From positions 124,001 through 188,000 of the forward strand of contig NZ_JAQTMS010000002.1 in the NCBI RefSeq assembly GCF_028714215.1: DNA of 64,000 nucleotides. The letters run 5' to 3'. The notes beneath the pieces are model-generated. The model did no database searches, had not been told where the DNA came from, and was given only the letters and a program-made list of their open reading frames with translations. This DNA comes from Rhodoferax sp. (GTDB taxonomy: Bacteria > Pseudomonadota > Gammaproteobacteria > Burkholderiales > Burkholderiaceae_C). Positions 27,610-37,309 of this stretch are shown here, piece after piece. Position numbers and translations under genes: made by a program. Each line of letters begins with the position of its first letter. Position 1 is the first letter of the stretch.

Positions 27610-28674
27610 TCATGCAGCCTTCTTTGTCATCTGCTGCACCCACTCGCGCGGGGCCATCGGGAAGCCCAGCCGCTCGCGGCTCTCAAAATAGCTTTGCGCC
27701 ACGGCGCGCGCCAGATTGCGCAGGCGACCGATGTAGGCGGCACGCTCGGTCACGCTGATGGCGCCGCGTGCATCCAGCAAATTAAAGGTGTGCACACCTT
27801 TGAGCACCTGCTCGTAAGCCGGCAAGGCCAGTTGCTGTTCCATCAGGTACTTGGCCTGCCTCTCATGCGCGGTAAAAGCGGTGAACAGAAAATCGGCATC
27901 GGCGTGTTCGAAGTTGTAGGCCGACTGCTCTTTTTCATTTTGCAGATAGACGTCGCCATAAAGGATTTTGCCCCCACGCTCGCCCACTGCGTGTGGCTCG
28001 CTGGACAGGCCACTTCCAGAGTCAACGTCTCTTCGCCCCGTCCCGGCCTGCGCAGGCAGGCCCGGAGCCGCGGGACTCAGCCCCGAGTGGGCTGGGTCAG
28101 CTTGGGAGCGGCCCGGCGCTGACCCGGTGTCGGTCCACACCAGGTTATAGACATTGTCCACACCCTGCAAGTACATCGCCAGGCGCTCCAGACCGTAGGT
28201 AATTTCACCCGTGATGGGCTTGCAGTCCAGGCCGCCGACCTGCTGGAAGTAGGTGAACTGCGTCACTTCCATGCCATTGAGCCAAACCTCCCAGCCCAGG
28301 CCCCAGGCGCCCAGTGTCGGATTCTCCCAGTCGTCCTCGACAAAACGAATGTCGTTCTTCTTCAAATCAAATCCAAGCGCTTCCAGCGAGCCCAGGTACA
28401 GTTCCAGAATATTGGCCGGCGCCGGTTTCAGAACCACTTGGTACTGGTAATAGTGCTGCAGCCGATTCGGGTTTTCCCCGTAGCGGCCGTCCTTCGGGCG
28501 GCGGCTCGGCTGCACGTAGGCAGCCTTCCACGGCTCGGGTCCCAGTGCTCTCAAAAAAGTAGCTGTATGGGAGGTGCCGGCACCCACCTCCATGTCATAG
28601 GGCTGCAACAGCGCGCAGCCCTGGGCATCCCAGTAGGACTGCAGTTTCAAAATGATTTGCTGGAAAGTCAACAT
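27610..28674 (-). CDS. glyQ: Glycine--tRNA ligase alpha subunit with an in-frame repeat insertion
   Basis: Class II catalytic subunit, beginning [27 protein letters not shown] (start 28674; 26 upstream in-frame codons rejected). Motifs [35 protein letters not shown] and [16 protein letters not shown] are intact. The protein is 354 aa, whereas the family is near 300-310. The excess is a block of about 50 residues after VYNLVWTDT, at about residues 183-237. It is Pro/Gly/Ala-rich, is encoded by a family D repeat, and ends where the family sequence resumes at [14 protein letters not shown]. The rest reads normally to the stop, so the gene is probably functional with a surface loop expansion. Confidence 0.95.
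   Translation of the reverse strand: MLTFQQIILKLQSYWDAQGCALLQPYDMEVGAGTSHTATFLRALGPEPWKAAYVQPSRRPKDGRYGENPNRLQHYYQYQVVLKPAPANILELYLGSLEALGFDLKKNDIRFVEDDWENPTLGAWGLGWEVWLNGMEVTQFTYFQQVGGLDCKPITGEITYGLERLAMYLQGVDNVYNLVWTDTGSAPGRSQADPAHSGLSPAAPGLPAQAGTGRRDVDSGSGLSSEPHAVGERGGKILYGDVYLQNEKEQSAYNFEHADADFLFTAFTAHERQAKYLMEQQLALPAYEQVLKGVHTFNLLDARGAISVTERAAYIGRLRNLARAVAQSYFESRERLGFPMAPREWVQQMTKKAA
27970..28117 (-). repeat. Family D dispersed repeat, copy 2, inside glyQ
   Basis: A 148-bp element whose minus strand runs GCCGGGCCGC to GAGCGTGGGGGC. It matches copy 1 at 25132 along its length with scattered substitutions, in the opposite orientation. It is translated in frame within glyQ. Confidence 0.92.
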
Positions 28675-28761
28675 GACTGGGTGTGCTGCGACGCTCGCGT
28701 GTAAAAGCTCGATTTTACGGGCTCGATGGCTGCCGGCGTGGCGCAACCGCACCGTGGCGGG

Positions 28762-30345
28762 TCAGCGCTTTCGCAACTTGGCACGCCACGCCCACAAAAC
28801 CAAGCCCAAAGCCCACAGCCAGAGGGGCCACAGACCCAGCCGGGAGACCCACCAGACGTAGGGCGTAACACCGGTTCGACCCTCCACCTCACCCACCAGA
28901 ACCGCCCGGGTATCGCGTGCCGCGGCGGCAACGATGGTGCCCCGGTGGTCGACTATGGCGGTCACGCCGGTATTGGTTGCAAGAACAAGAGGACGTTCAA
29001 ACTCCTTCGCCCGCATCCGTGCGATCTGCAGGTGCTGGTCCATCGCCAGACTGTTGCCGAACCAGGCGAGGTTGCTGACGTTGACGAAGATGCTGGGGGT
29101 CAGCGCCGGGTCGGCAAATTGCTGCGCCAGTTCCTCGCCAAACAGATCTTCGTAACAGATGTTGGGCGCCAGTTTTTGCCCCTGCCAGTCGAAGGGCGCC
29201 TGCTTGACGGCGCCGCGATTGAAGTCGCCCAGCGGGATGTTCATCATGGCGGTGAACCATTTGAAAAACGGCGGAATGAACTCACCAAACGGCACCAGAT
29301 GCTGTTTGTCATAGCGCCAGGGCTGCGCCTGCCCTGGTTTCAGCCCCACCACCGAGTTGGTGTAACCCTGCTGGTAGTTGCCCAGAGGTGAACCGATCAG
29401 GGCCGCCTGCTGGCCTGTGCCAAAACGTTGTTGCAGCGCTTCCCAATAATCCGGCGGCAGCTGTTGCGGCAGCACCGGAATGGCGGTTTCAGGCGCAATC
29501 ACCAGTGCCGTGCGGCTGCTTTGCAGTTGCTCCGCATACCACTGCAAGGCCTGCCGCACACCGGTGCTGGCCTCAAATTTTTCGTCCTGGGCAATATTGC
29601 CTTGCAATAGCGTGACACTCAGGCGACCACTGGCCGTTGACAGCTCGGGTGCCAACATTGAGTAGGCGAACGGCCACCCCAGCAGCGCCAGCGCAGCCGC
29701 CAGAGCGAGCACCCGATCGCGCCAGGGGCCACCTTGCCACGCTTGCACCAGTGTCATGGCCAGCCACGCCGACAGCGCGCACATGCCATAGACACCCAGC
29801 CAGGGCGCGTAGCCGGCCAACGGCCCGTCGACCTGCGCGTAACCCGAGGCACCCCACCCAAAACCGGTCAGCCAAGTGCCACGCGCCAATTCGGCCAGCA
29901 GCCACAGCGCTGCAAAAACAGTGGCGACCCAGGCCTTGCCGGCAGGCGCCAGAGCGACAAACAGGGCGCTGGCCGCAGCGTAGTACAAGGCCAGCAGAGC
30001 GCTCAGTGCCAGTACCGCCAGGGCTGCCAGAGGGGCGGGCAGGCCACCATAAGTGTGCAGCGAGACAAAAGTCCAGCCGACGCTGCCGAGCAACCAGGCA
30101 GTGCCGAACAACCAACCCGACAGCGCCGCCTGACGCCAGCTTCGGGTGCCCCGTAGCTGGCACACCAACAGCGCCAATGCCAGCCACTGAAGCCACCAAA
30201 CCGGCTGACCGGGACGCAAGCCCGGCAGTTGCAAGGAGACGGACAGCGGCCAGGCCATGCTGGCCGCCTGGGCTGCGCCTGCCAGCAAGGCCAGCGCCAT
30301 TCGCAACAGGCTGGGCCAGCGGTTCTGAGCGTTAAGAGGATTCAT
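28762..30345 (-). CDS. lnt: Apolipoprotein N-acyltransferase
   Basis: Inner-membrane enzyme adding the third acyl chain to lipoproteins. About eight hydrophobic segments: several in the first about 200 residues and one at the C-terminus. The nitrilase-like periplasmic domain has the catalytic Glu in APETAIPVLP, Lys in YDKQHLVPFGEFIP and Cys in NICYEDLF. Start 30345 (MNPLNAQNRW) is chosen because the 41 codons upstream overlap corC. The first 14 bases overlap the corC end, so the two are co-translated. Length 527 aa. Confidence 0.96.
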   Translation of the reverse strand: MNPLNAQNRWPSLLRMALALLAGAAQAASMAWPLSVSLQLPGLRPGQPVWWLQWLALALLVCQLRGTRSWRQAALSGWLFGTAWLLGSVGWTFVSLHTYGGLPAPLAALAVLALSALLALYYAAASALFVALAPAGKAWVATVFAALWLLAELARGTWLTGFGWGASGYAQVDGPLAGYAPWLGVYGMCALSAWLAMTLVQAWQGGPWRDRVLALAAALALLGWPFAYSMLAPELSTASGRLSVTLLQGNIAQDEKFEASTGVRQALQWYAEQLQSSRTALVIAPETAIPVLPQQLPPDYWEALQQRFGTGQQAALIGSPLGNYQQGYTNSVVGLKPGQAQPWRYDKQHLVPFGEFIPPFFKWFTAMMNIPLGDFNRGAVKQAPFDWQGQKLAPNICYEDLFGEELAQQFADPALTPSIFVNVSNLAWFGNSLAMDQHLQIARMRAKEFERPLVLATNTGVTAIVDHRGTIVAAAARDTRAVLVGEVEGRTGVTPYVWWVSRLGLWPLWLWALGLVLWAWRAKLRKR

Positions 30346-31201
30346 CAACCACGGGTGAAACCTTGAACCATTTGACGGCACCACCTTTGGTGTGCAGCAC
30401 CACAAAATCGAGCCCGGCCAGCGTATACCGCTCGCCACGCTTGGGAACGTGCCCCATCTCATGGGCAATCAGACCGCCAATCGTGTCAAACTGGTCCTGC
30501 GGGTCGGTGCTGGTCAGCTTGACGCCAAAGGCATCGTCGACACGCGCTATCGTGGTGTCTCCGCTGACGCGGTAACTGCGATCCGCCAGACCATAAATAT
30601 CGCCCTCGTCCTCGGCAATATCGAACTCATCCTCGATCTCGCCGACGATTTGCTCCAGTACGTCCTCAATCGTGATGAGGCCGGCAACGCGTCCGAATTC
30701 GTCGATCACGATGGCCTGATGGTTGCGGTTGCCCTGGAATTCACGCAGCAAATCGTTCAGCCCCTTGCTTTCCGGCACGAACACGGCGGGACGCAGCAAG
30801 GCCCGAATATTGAGTTCGGGGGCGCGCTGCAACTTGAGCAAGTCCTTGGCCAGCAGGACGCCAATGATGTTTTCGCGCTCACCCTGGTAGACCGGAAAGC
30901 GTGAGTGCGCGGTGTCGATCACGCCATGCAGCATGGCATCGTAGGGCTCGTCGATATTGACCAGATCCATGCGAGTGGCGGGCACCATCACGTCACCCGC
31001 CGTCAAATCGGCCATGCGGATCACGCCTTCCAGCATGACCCGCGAATCGGCGCCGATGATGTGGTTTTCTTCCGCCTCGGCCAGGGTCGCGATCAACTCC
31101 GCGGTGGAGTCCGGCCCCGGGTGAATGAACTCAGCCAGTTTTTGCAGAAACGTGCGTTTGTCTTCTCGGTCAGGATGTCGCGCAGGATGGGGGTCTGACA
31201 C
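30332..31201 (-). CDS. corC: CorC/HlyC-family CBS-domain protein
   Basis: Cytoplasmic CBS-pair protein of the CorC/YbeX group, tied to magnesium or cobalt efflux and to ribosome quality. VMVPATRMDLVNID opens the CBS pair, IDEFGRVAGLITIEDVLEQIVGEIEDEFD closes it, and a CorC_HlyC transporter-associated domain follows (YRVSGDTTIARVDDAFG...). A GTG at 31201 (MSDPHPARHPDREDKRTFLQKL) gives 289 aa and is preferred over the far upstream ATG at 31324. The corC-lnt pair is conserved in proteobacteria. Confidence 0.93.
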   Translation of the reverse strand: MSDPHPARHPDREDKRTFLQKLAEFIHPGPDSTAELIATLAEAEENHIIGADSRVMLEGVIRMADLTAGDVMVPATRMDLVNIDEPYDAMLHGVIDTAHSRFPVYQGERENIIGVLLAKDLLKLQRAPELNIRALLRPAVFVPESKGLNDLLREFQGNRNHQAIVIDEFGRVAGLITIEDVLEQIVGEIEDEFDIAEDEGDIYGLADRSYRVSGDTTIARVDDAFGVKLTSTDPQDQFDTIGGLIAHEMGHVPKRGERYTLAGLDFVVLHTKGGAVKWFKVSPVVDESS

Positions 31202-31289
31202 AGTGGGAAAAGCAGGACATGCGGTTGTTGACGACCCTAAAGGATAGCGGATTGGCGTGACCCCCTGGTGGCCGGCCTCCCCGGCTGCC

Positions 31290-32018
31290 TCACTTCGGGC
31301 AGCTGCGCTGTGCCTCCTGCACATCGCGGCGGATCGCCTGCACCCCGGCCAGCACGTCCCAGAACTGCTTGGCCTGGACCTTGATGTGGTAGTCGGTCTG
31401 CGCCACCTGTTCAGCCAGCAACTCGGTCAAACGGCTGTCGAAAGTAGCCGGCTGAAGTTGCAGATGGGCCTCCGATTCAGAGCCATCGCGCACCACTGTG
31501 GCGCCGGCGTTGCGGGCAATTTTCAGCATGGCGGCGTTTTCGCTCAGGGCGTAAATGAACAGCCGGCTGATGCCCTCGTTGCGCGCATGCATGGCGGCCC
31601 GGTCAAACAGGCGCGCGCCGTAACCGCGGCCACGGGCCGACTTCGATACCGACACGCCAAACTCGGCGCCAACAGTCAGTTTGCTGTCGACGGAAAAGGC
31701 CAGATGTGCCATGGCAATCAACTCGAGGCGTCGGTTGTAGATGCCAAATATCTCATCACGCTCAAAATTCAGACTGTCGGCATAGCGCTGAACCTGGTCG
31801 TCGTTGGCGGTGAATCCAAAGCGCAGGTAACGGTCATGCGGCTCAAGCGCCAGCAGATGACGGGCGATGCGCCCACGATGATTGACACCCAGCGAGCGGA
31901 TCGGTACCAGCACCGGCGTTCTGCGCTCCGTCGGTGCTGCCGTGCCTTCTGTCGGCGCGCACGACGGCGCCGACCCAGAGGGCAGCGGTGCCTGGATTAA
32001 ATCGCTTGTTTCAACCAT
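31290..32018 (-). CDS. GNAT-family acetyltransferase
   Basis: A 242-aa protein from the ATG at 32018 (MVETSDLIQAPL, GGAG upstream). The first about 35 residues are Ser/Thr/Pro-rich and probably disordered. The GNAT core covers about 40-200, with AEFGVSVSKSARGRGYGARLFDRA as the acetyl-CoA loop and MLKIARNAGATVVRDGSESE as the late motif. A C-terminal helix region follows. Substrate unknown. It is the nearest gene upstream of corC but separated by 88 bp. Confidence 0.8.
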   Translation of the reverse strand: MVETSDLIQAPLPSGSAPSCAPTEGTAAPTERRTPVLVPIRSLGVNHRGRIARHLLALEPHDRYLRFGFTANDDQVQRYADSLNFERDEIFGIYNRRLELIAMAHLAFSVDSKLTVGAEFGVSVSKSARGRGYGARLFDRAAMHARNEGISRLFIYALSENAAMLKIARNAGATVVRDGSESEAHLQLQPATFDSRLTELLAEQVAQTDYHIKVQAKQFWDVLAGVQAIRRDVQEAQRSCPK

Positions 32019-32071
32019 GGCTCCACTATAAGGGTTTTCCCTAGAGTGCTCCGCCCAAAGCACCAATCACC

Positions 32072-32545
32072 CTACAGCGGCAGCGCCGTCGTCGCCTTGA
32101 CGCGATCCAGCACAAAGCTGGTTCTGCAATCCTGCACGCTGGGATGCTTGAGCAGCGTCTCCATCACGAAATGTGAGTACGCACTCATGTCTCTAACCAA
32201 GACCCTTAGGAAGTAGTCCATTTCACCACTCAAGGCATCGCACTCAACGACTTCGGGCCAAGTCTGAACGCTGGCGTAAAACAGATCGCGCGGATTGCGT
32301 TTATGGTTTTCCGTATTCTTCTCCAGCCGTACGTTGATGTGCGCCATCAGTCCAAGGCCCACGGCCTCCGGTTTCAACAGGGCGACGTAACGGTCGATGA
32401 CAGCACTTTCTTCCAGGCGTTTCACGCGTCGCAACACGGCGCTGGGCGACAGACTGACGGTTTGTGCGATCTGGTCATAGGAAGCGCGTCCATTCGCCTG
32501 TAGGGTGCTCAAAATCAGCTTATCAAGCTTGTCTAATGTTTCCAT
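32072..32545 (-). CDS. Lrp/AsnC-family transcriptional regulator
   Basis: A 157-aa feast/famine regulator. The N-terminal helix-turn-helix reads LDKLILSTLQANGRASYDQIAQTVSLSPSAVLRRVKRLEESAVI; the C-terminal RAM domain carries the usual VVECDALSGEMDYFLRVLVRDMSAY ligand region. An amino acid effector is likely. Target genes cannot be told. It is divergent from groES, but the promoters lie 280 bp apart. Confidence 0.93.
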   Translation of the reverse strand: METLDKLDKLILSTLQANGRASYDQIAQTVSLSPSAVLRRVKRLEESAVIDRYVALLKPEAVGLGLMAHINVRLEKNTENHKRNPRDLFYASVQTWPEVVECDALSGEMDYFLRVLVRDMSAYSHFVMETLLKHPSVQDCRTSFVLDRVKATTALPL

Positions 32546-32668
32546 CTTTTAAATTTTGCATTTTTATTGTGCTTTAGGCAATTCAGACCAAGCATCTGGC
32601 GGATCCCCTCTCTGCTTTTCAGTCCTGCTTCGGGGGAGGCAATATTCACCTCTTTCGTCCGCCGGATC

Positions 32669-32696
32669 TTGAAAACCGGCCAAATGGCATTATCAT
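32669..32696 (+). promoter_or_regulatory. groES-groEL promoter
   Basis: TTGAAA at 32669-32674 and TATCAT at 32691-32696 with a 16-bp spacer, immediately upstream of the CIRCE element. CTTGAAA also equals the -35 of heat-shock sigma-32 promoters, but no matching -10 is seen. Confidence 0.6.
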
Positions 32697-32722
32697 TAGC
32701 ACTCGCGAGAGTTGAGTGCTAA
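32696..32722. promoter_or_regulatory. CIRCE operator (HrcA site)
   Basis: A perfect TTAGCACTC-N9-GAGTGCTAA inverted repeat, the controlling inverted repeat of chaperone expression. It overlaps the promoter 106 bp before groES. HrcA represses from this site until heat shock. hrcA itself is not in the window. Confidence 0.97.
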
Positions 32723-32827
32723 CAGACTTTTGATTCTGACGGAACTCTCTCTTCAAGCTATTGGACGCCAGATGGTTCTATTTGGTGTCCGTGTTTTAAC
32801 CCTCCATTTCAAATCCAAGGAGATCCC

Positions 32828-33118
32828 ATGAAACTTCGTCCTCTGCATGATCGCGTGATTGTCAAACGCGTGGAAAACGAAACCAAGACCGCCTCTGGCA
32901 TCGTCATTCCCGACAGTGCCGCCGAAAAGCCTGATCAAGGTGAAGTGCTGGCCGTGGGCCCTGGCAAAAAGAACGACAAAGGCGAATTGAGCCCCATGGC
33001 GGTCAAGGTCGGCGATCGCGTGTTGTTCGGCAAATACAGCGGTCAAACCGTCAAGGTTGACGGCGATGAACTGCTCGTCATGAAGGAAGACGACCTGTTC
33101 GCAGTTGTCGAGAAGTAA
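32828..33118 (+). CDS. groES: Co-chaperonin GroES (Hsp10)
   Basis: A 96-aa Gro[31 protein letters not shown] with the mobile loop, then the beta-barrel ending [33 protein letters not shown] lies at good spacing before the ATG. Caps GroEL; forms the HrcA-controlled operon with groEL. Confidence 0.99.
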   Translation: MKLRPLHDRVIVKRVENETKTASGIVIPDSAAEKPDQGEVLAVGPGKKNDKGELSPMAVKVGDRVLFGKYSGQTVKVDGDELLVMKEDDLFAVVEK

Positions 33119-33139
33119 TTGCTACTGCGCGAACGCCAT

Positions 33140-33235
33140 GCGTCGTTGCTCCGTGCTCGCAATCCTCACGTACAGAAGTACGTTCCGGTTTCTGCGCGCG
33201 GTGCGCCTGGCCTGACGTCCGCTCGCTACGCAATT
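33140..33235. repeat. Family B repeat, copy 1 (between groES and groEL)
   Basis: About 95 bp, starting GCGTCGTTGC, with the central palindrome CGTAC-AGAA-GTACG, then TCTGCGC and GCGCCTGGCCTGA, ending CGCAATT. The same order of blocks occurs after groEL at 34977. It nearly fills the 173-bp groES-groEL gap, much larger than usual for this operon. Confidence 0.75.
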
Positions 33236-33273
33236 CTTTTCTCGTCAATAGTCATCTGTTAAGCATTTATTAA

Positions 33274-34953
<1,680 letters not shown>

Positions 34954-34976
34954 TGCTCCTTGCCTGACGATCCAGG

Positions 34977-35067
34977 GCGTCGTTGCGGCGGCTTGCCGTA
35001 CCTTTGGTACTGTCTGCGCCGCCGCGCCTAGCCCTGAATCGCCATGCTGCGTCGAGTCGCGTAATTG
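34977..35067. repeat. Family B repeat, copy 2 (after groEL)
   Basis: Begins GCGTCGTTGC, with CCGTAC-CTTTG-GTACTG in the centre, TCTGCGCCGCCGCGCC, TAGCCCTGA and CGTAATT at the end, matching the block order of copy 1. It lies between the groEL stop and the terminator, so it is transcribed. Confidence 0.75.
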
Positions 35068-35084
35068 CTCTCGACACAAATTCA

Positions 35085-35121
35085 AAAACCCCGCAGAGCG
35101 CGAGCCTTGCGGGGTTTTTGT
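35085..35121 (+). terminator. Rho-independent terminator of groEL
   Basis: AAAAACCCCGCA, a loop of about 11 bases, TTGCGGGGTTTTTG: strong GC stem with A-run before and T-run after, so it can work in both directions between groEL and the convergent outer-membrane protein gene. Confidence 0.92.
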
Positions 35122-35179
35122 TATTACTGACTTTTTGAACGCTTGCGCACCATTGACCGCGGCTACGCGTCAACTTGTT

Positions 35180-36490
35180 CTAAAAATAGTAGCGAACCAG
35201 CGCCTGCCAGGCCTGTTGTTGCGGGGCGGCACCGTACTCGCTGCCGGCAGTACCGCTGTTGACTTGCCACTGCAATGCCAGGTCGGCACGATCCCAGTGA
35301 TAACGCGCTTCCAGCCATGACAGGCGGCTACGGTCGGCGACGTTCAAACGCAGCATGGCACTCAAGTCGAGACGATTGACCATGGCGTCCCGCCAAAGCG
35401 CGTACAAAAACGCGGCCTGCCGGGTTGGCATCTCCTGCCTGTATTGAACCCACTGCCGGTATTGCCCGTAGGCCAGCGCCGAGCCACGCATCAGCGCCTT
35501 CCAGTTGTCCTCATCCAGCGCAGCACCGTTGTAGTCATACTCCAGCGTCAGCGAGAGCTTGTGCTGGGTGGTGTAGGTCAGGCCGGCCGCCAGGCGCTTG
35601 CGAAACGCCTCGTCGTCCGCCATTTGCAGGGCTTCAGACCATTGCGTGCGACTGCGTCCACCGGACCCTTCAACAAATACCACGCCAGCGTCACCCACCA
35701 GTGTCGTCAGGTTGAAACCAAGCTGCGGCGGCTGGTTGGCACCGCCATAAACCAGCCATTGCGGACTGAAGCCTTCCGTCAAACGCTGACTGATAGCCAG
35801 CAGCCAGCGATGCTGGTTGTTGGTGGCCCCCAGGTCGATACTGAATGGCGCCGCGTCGGGTTGTTCCGCCAGCTTGGGCGAATACAGCGCCGTCAATGAG
35901 CCACCGCTCCACAAGGTCTGGCCGCGCAGCATCACGCTGCCCATGCGGTTCTTCTTCAGACTGCCGGGGTCCACCGACACCAGCGAACGGATGGCCCCGC
36001 CGCGCAGAAAATCGGTCGGGTTGTAGCCGGTCGCCACGCCATGGCGCGCGTTGATGCGGCCCAGGTCGACGATCCGGTCTTCCTGCAGTTGCCAACTCAG
36101 GTAGGCTTCCTTGAGCGTATTGATGCCGCGTTGATCGCTGCCCTGCGCCGGCCAGGTCACATCCCAGCGATCCGCCAAGACGGCGCGCCAGCCCGGCGCG
36201 AAAGACTTGTCAAACTGCATATCCAGGGATAGCCGCTGGTTGGAAGTCGCTGCGCTGCCGTTGCGCAGTGTCGACTGGCCCAACGCGGCTTCCGCATACC
36301 ACTGCCAGTCGCTGGCGGCTTTGACGCTGCTGGGCGTGCTGTCGGCCAGCGACAATGCGTCCGCATCATCGGCCTGGACGGGCAGTGGCAACCCGGCCAG
36401 GGCGAGCAGCAGCATCGGGATCGGCAAACGCCTCCAGCCACGCCAGACTGCGCCAGTTGAAGCCTTGCCCGGATACACAACGCTGCGCAT
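35180..36490 (-). CDS. Predicted outer-membrane beta-barrel protein of an ABC/LolA-like cluster
   Basis: A 436-aa secreted protein. The ATG at 36490 gives a basic N-region, then LPIPMLLLALAGLPLPVQA and a signal-peptidase site near residue 38. The rest alternates polar and hydrophobic residues in strand-length stretches and ends in QALVRYYF, with the terminal Phe typical of Bam-assembled barrels. No family name is recognised with certainty; it resembles outer-membrane proteins that follow LolA-like genes. It is the last gene of a four-gene minus-strand set, 11 bp after the LolA-like gene. The frame runs open for 163 codons upstream, which is shadow. Confidence 0.75.
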   Translation of the reverse strand: MRSVVYPGKASTGAVWRGWRRLPIPMLLLALAGLPLPVQADDADALSLADSTPSSVKAASDWQWYAEAALGQSTLRNGSAATSNQRLSLDMQFDKSFAPGWRAVLADRWDVTWPAQGSDQRGINTLKEAYLSWQLQEDRIVDLGRINARHGVATGYNPTDFLRGGAIRSLVSVDPGSLKKNRMGSVMLRGQTLWSGGSLTALYSPKLAEQPDAAPFSIDLGATNNQHRWLLAISQRLTEGFSPQWLVYGGANQPPQLGFNLTTLVGDAGVVFVEGSGGRSRTQWSEALQMADDEAFRKRLAAGLTYTTQHKLSLTLEYDYNGAALDEDNWKALMRGSALAYGQYRQWVQYRQEMPTRQAAFLYALWRDAMVNRLDLSAMLRLNVADRSRLSWLEARYHWDRADLALQWQVNSGTAGSEYGAAPQQQAWQALVRYYF

Positions 36491-36501
36491 GATCAAGGCA
36501 G

Positions 36502-37281
36502 CTACTCGGGCTTGAAGCGCGGCAGGTAATCGCGCTGCAGCCAGACGTCTGGCACATCGCGTTTGACCCAATCGGAAAAGCGCATCACCGTCACCCAATT
36601 CGGATCCAGCCCGTCGATGATCACGGTCTCGGTCGGCCGCTCCTGTCCAAGCTGCTTTTGGTAATGACGGAAATAAGCGGTTTTCAGCAGCTTGCCGCTC
36701 TCGGCATAGAAGCGCGCCTTGATCGGTTGGTTGTTGCTGGTGTCGATCCAGATTTCGATGTGGTGATAGCTGACATCCGGCGTCAGCGCGGCCAGCGTCA
36801 GTTTGTAGCAGTGGCGCAGCTTGCGCTCGCCGTCCTGCATCTCTTCTTCGCCCGCCTGCGTGGCCTGGTAATCCTTGGCCAGATTGACGGTGACCACATC
36901 GCCGTTGGAGGCCTGCCCGAGCAGCCGCTGCTGCGGCGACAGGCGGATGCTGGCCTTGTTGGCTGGGTCGTAAAACCACAAGTCCTTGCCGCTGTAAAGC
37001 ATCAGCTTATTGGCATCGCGCGCCGGCTGCACAAAACGGACCAGGCTGCGGAACTGGCTGCTGCTTTTGTCCGCCTTCGAGTAGATAGCCAGCGTGCTGG
37101 TATCAGTCTGCTTGCCGTTTCGGTATTCGATCAGCGTGTTGGTCAGGCCGAACGGATAGTCCGGGTTGCGCACGGCATCGCTGGCGGCGAGGATTTCCTG
37201 GGCGCTGGGCGTGGCCTGGGCCGGCCCCAGGCAGATGCCCAGACAAAGCAACAGCATCGATCCGATGGTCAGTGGTCGCAT
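36502..37281 (-). CDS. Periplasmic LolA-like outer-membrane lipoprotein-sorting protein
   Basis: A 259-aa secreted protein with signal MRPLTIGSMLLLCLGICLGPAQA. The mature part shows features of the LolA/LolB-like fold seen in COG2834: SSSQFRSLVRFVQPARDANKLMLYSGKDLWFYDPANKASIRLS, then YHHIEIWIDTSNNQPIKARFYAESGKLLKTAYF. Such proteins carry lipids or lipoproteins across the periplasm. It lies between an ABC permease gene (28 bp gap) and the barrel gene, so a carrier role from the inner-membrane exporter to the barrel is the natural reading. Confidence 0.83.
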   Translation of the reverse strand: MRPLTIGSMLLLCLGICLGPAQATPSAQEILAASDAVRNPDYPFGLTNTLIEYRNGKQTDTSTLAIYSKADKSSSQFRSLVRFVQPARDANKLMLYSGKDLWFYDPANKASIRLSPQQRLLGQASNGDVVTVNLAKDYQATQAGEEEMQDGERKLRHCYKLTLAALTPDVSYHHIEIWIDTSNNQPIKARFYAESGKLLKTAYFRHYQKQLGQERPTETVIIDGLDPNWVTVMRFSDWVKRDVPDVWLQRDYLPRFKPE

Positions 37282-37309
37282 GTTCGTCCTCGCTTCTTTT
37301 CCTTATCAC

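Noticed and set aside
27964..28128. Intein or intron in glyQ
   Set aside because: The insert is only about 50 residues, has no splicing motifs (no N-terminal Cys/Ser block or C-terminal His-Asn), and matches a non-coding repeat elsewhere in the window.
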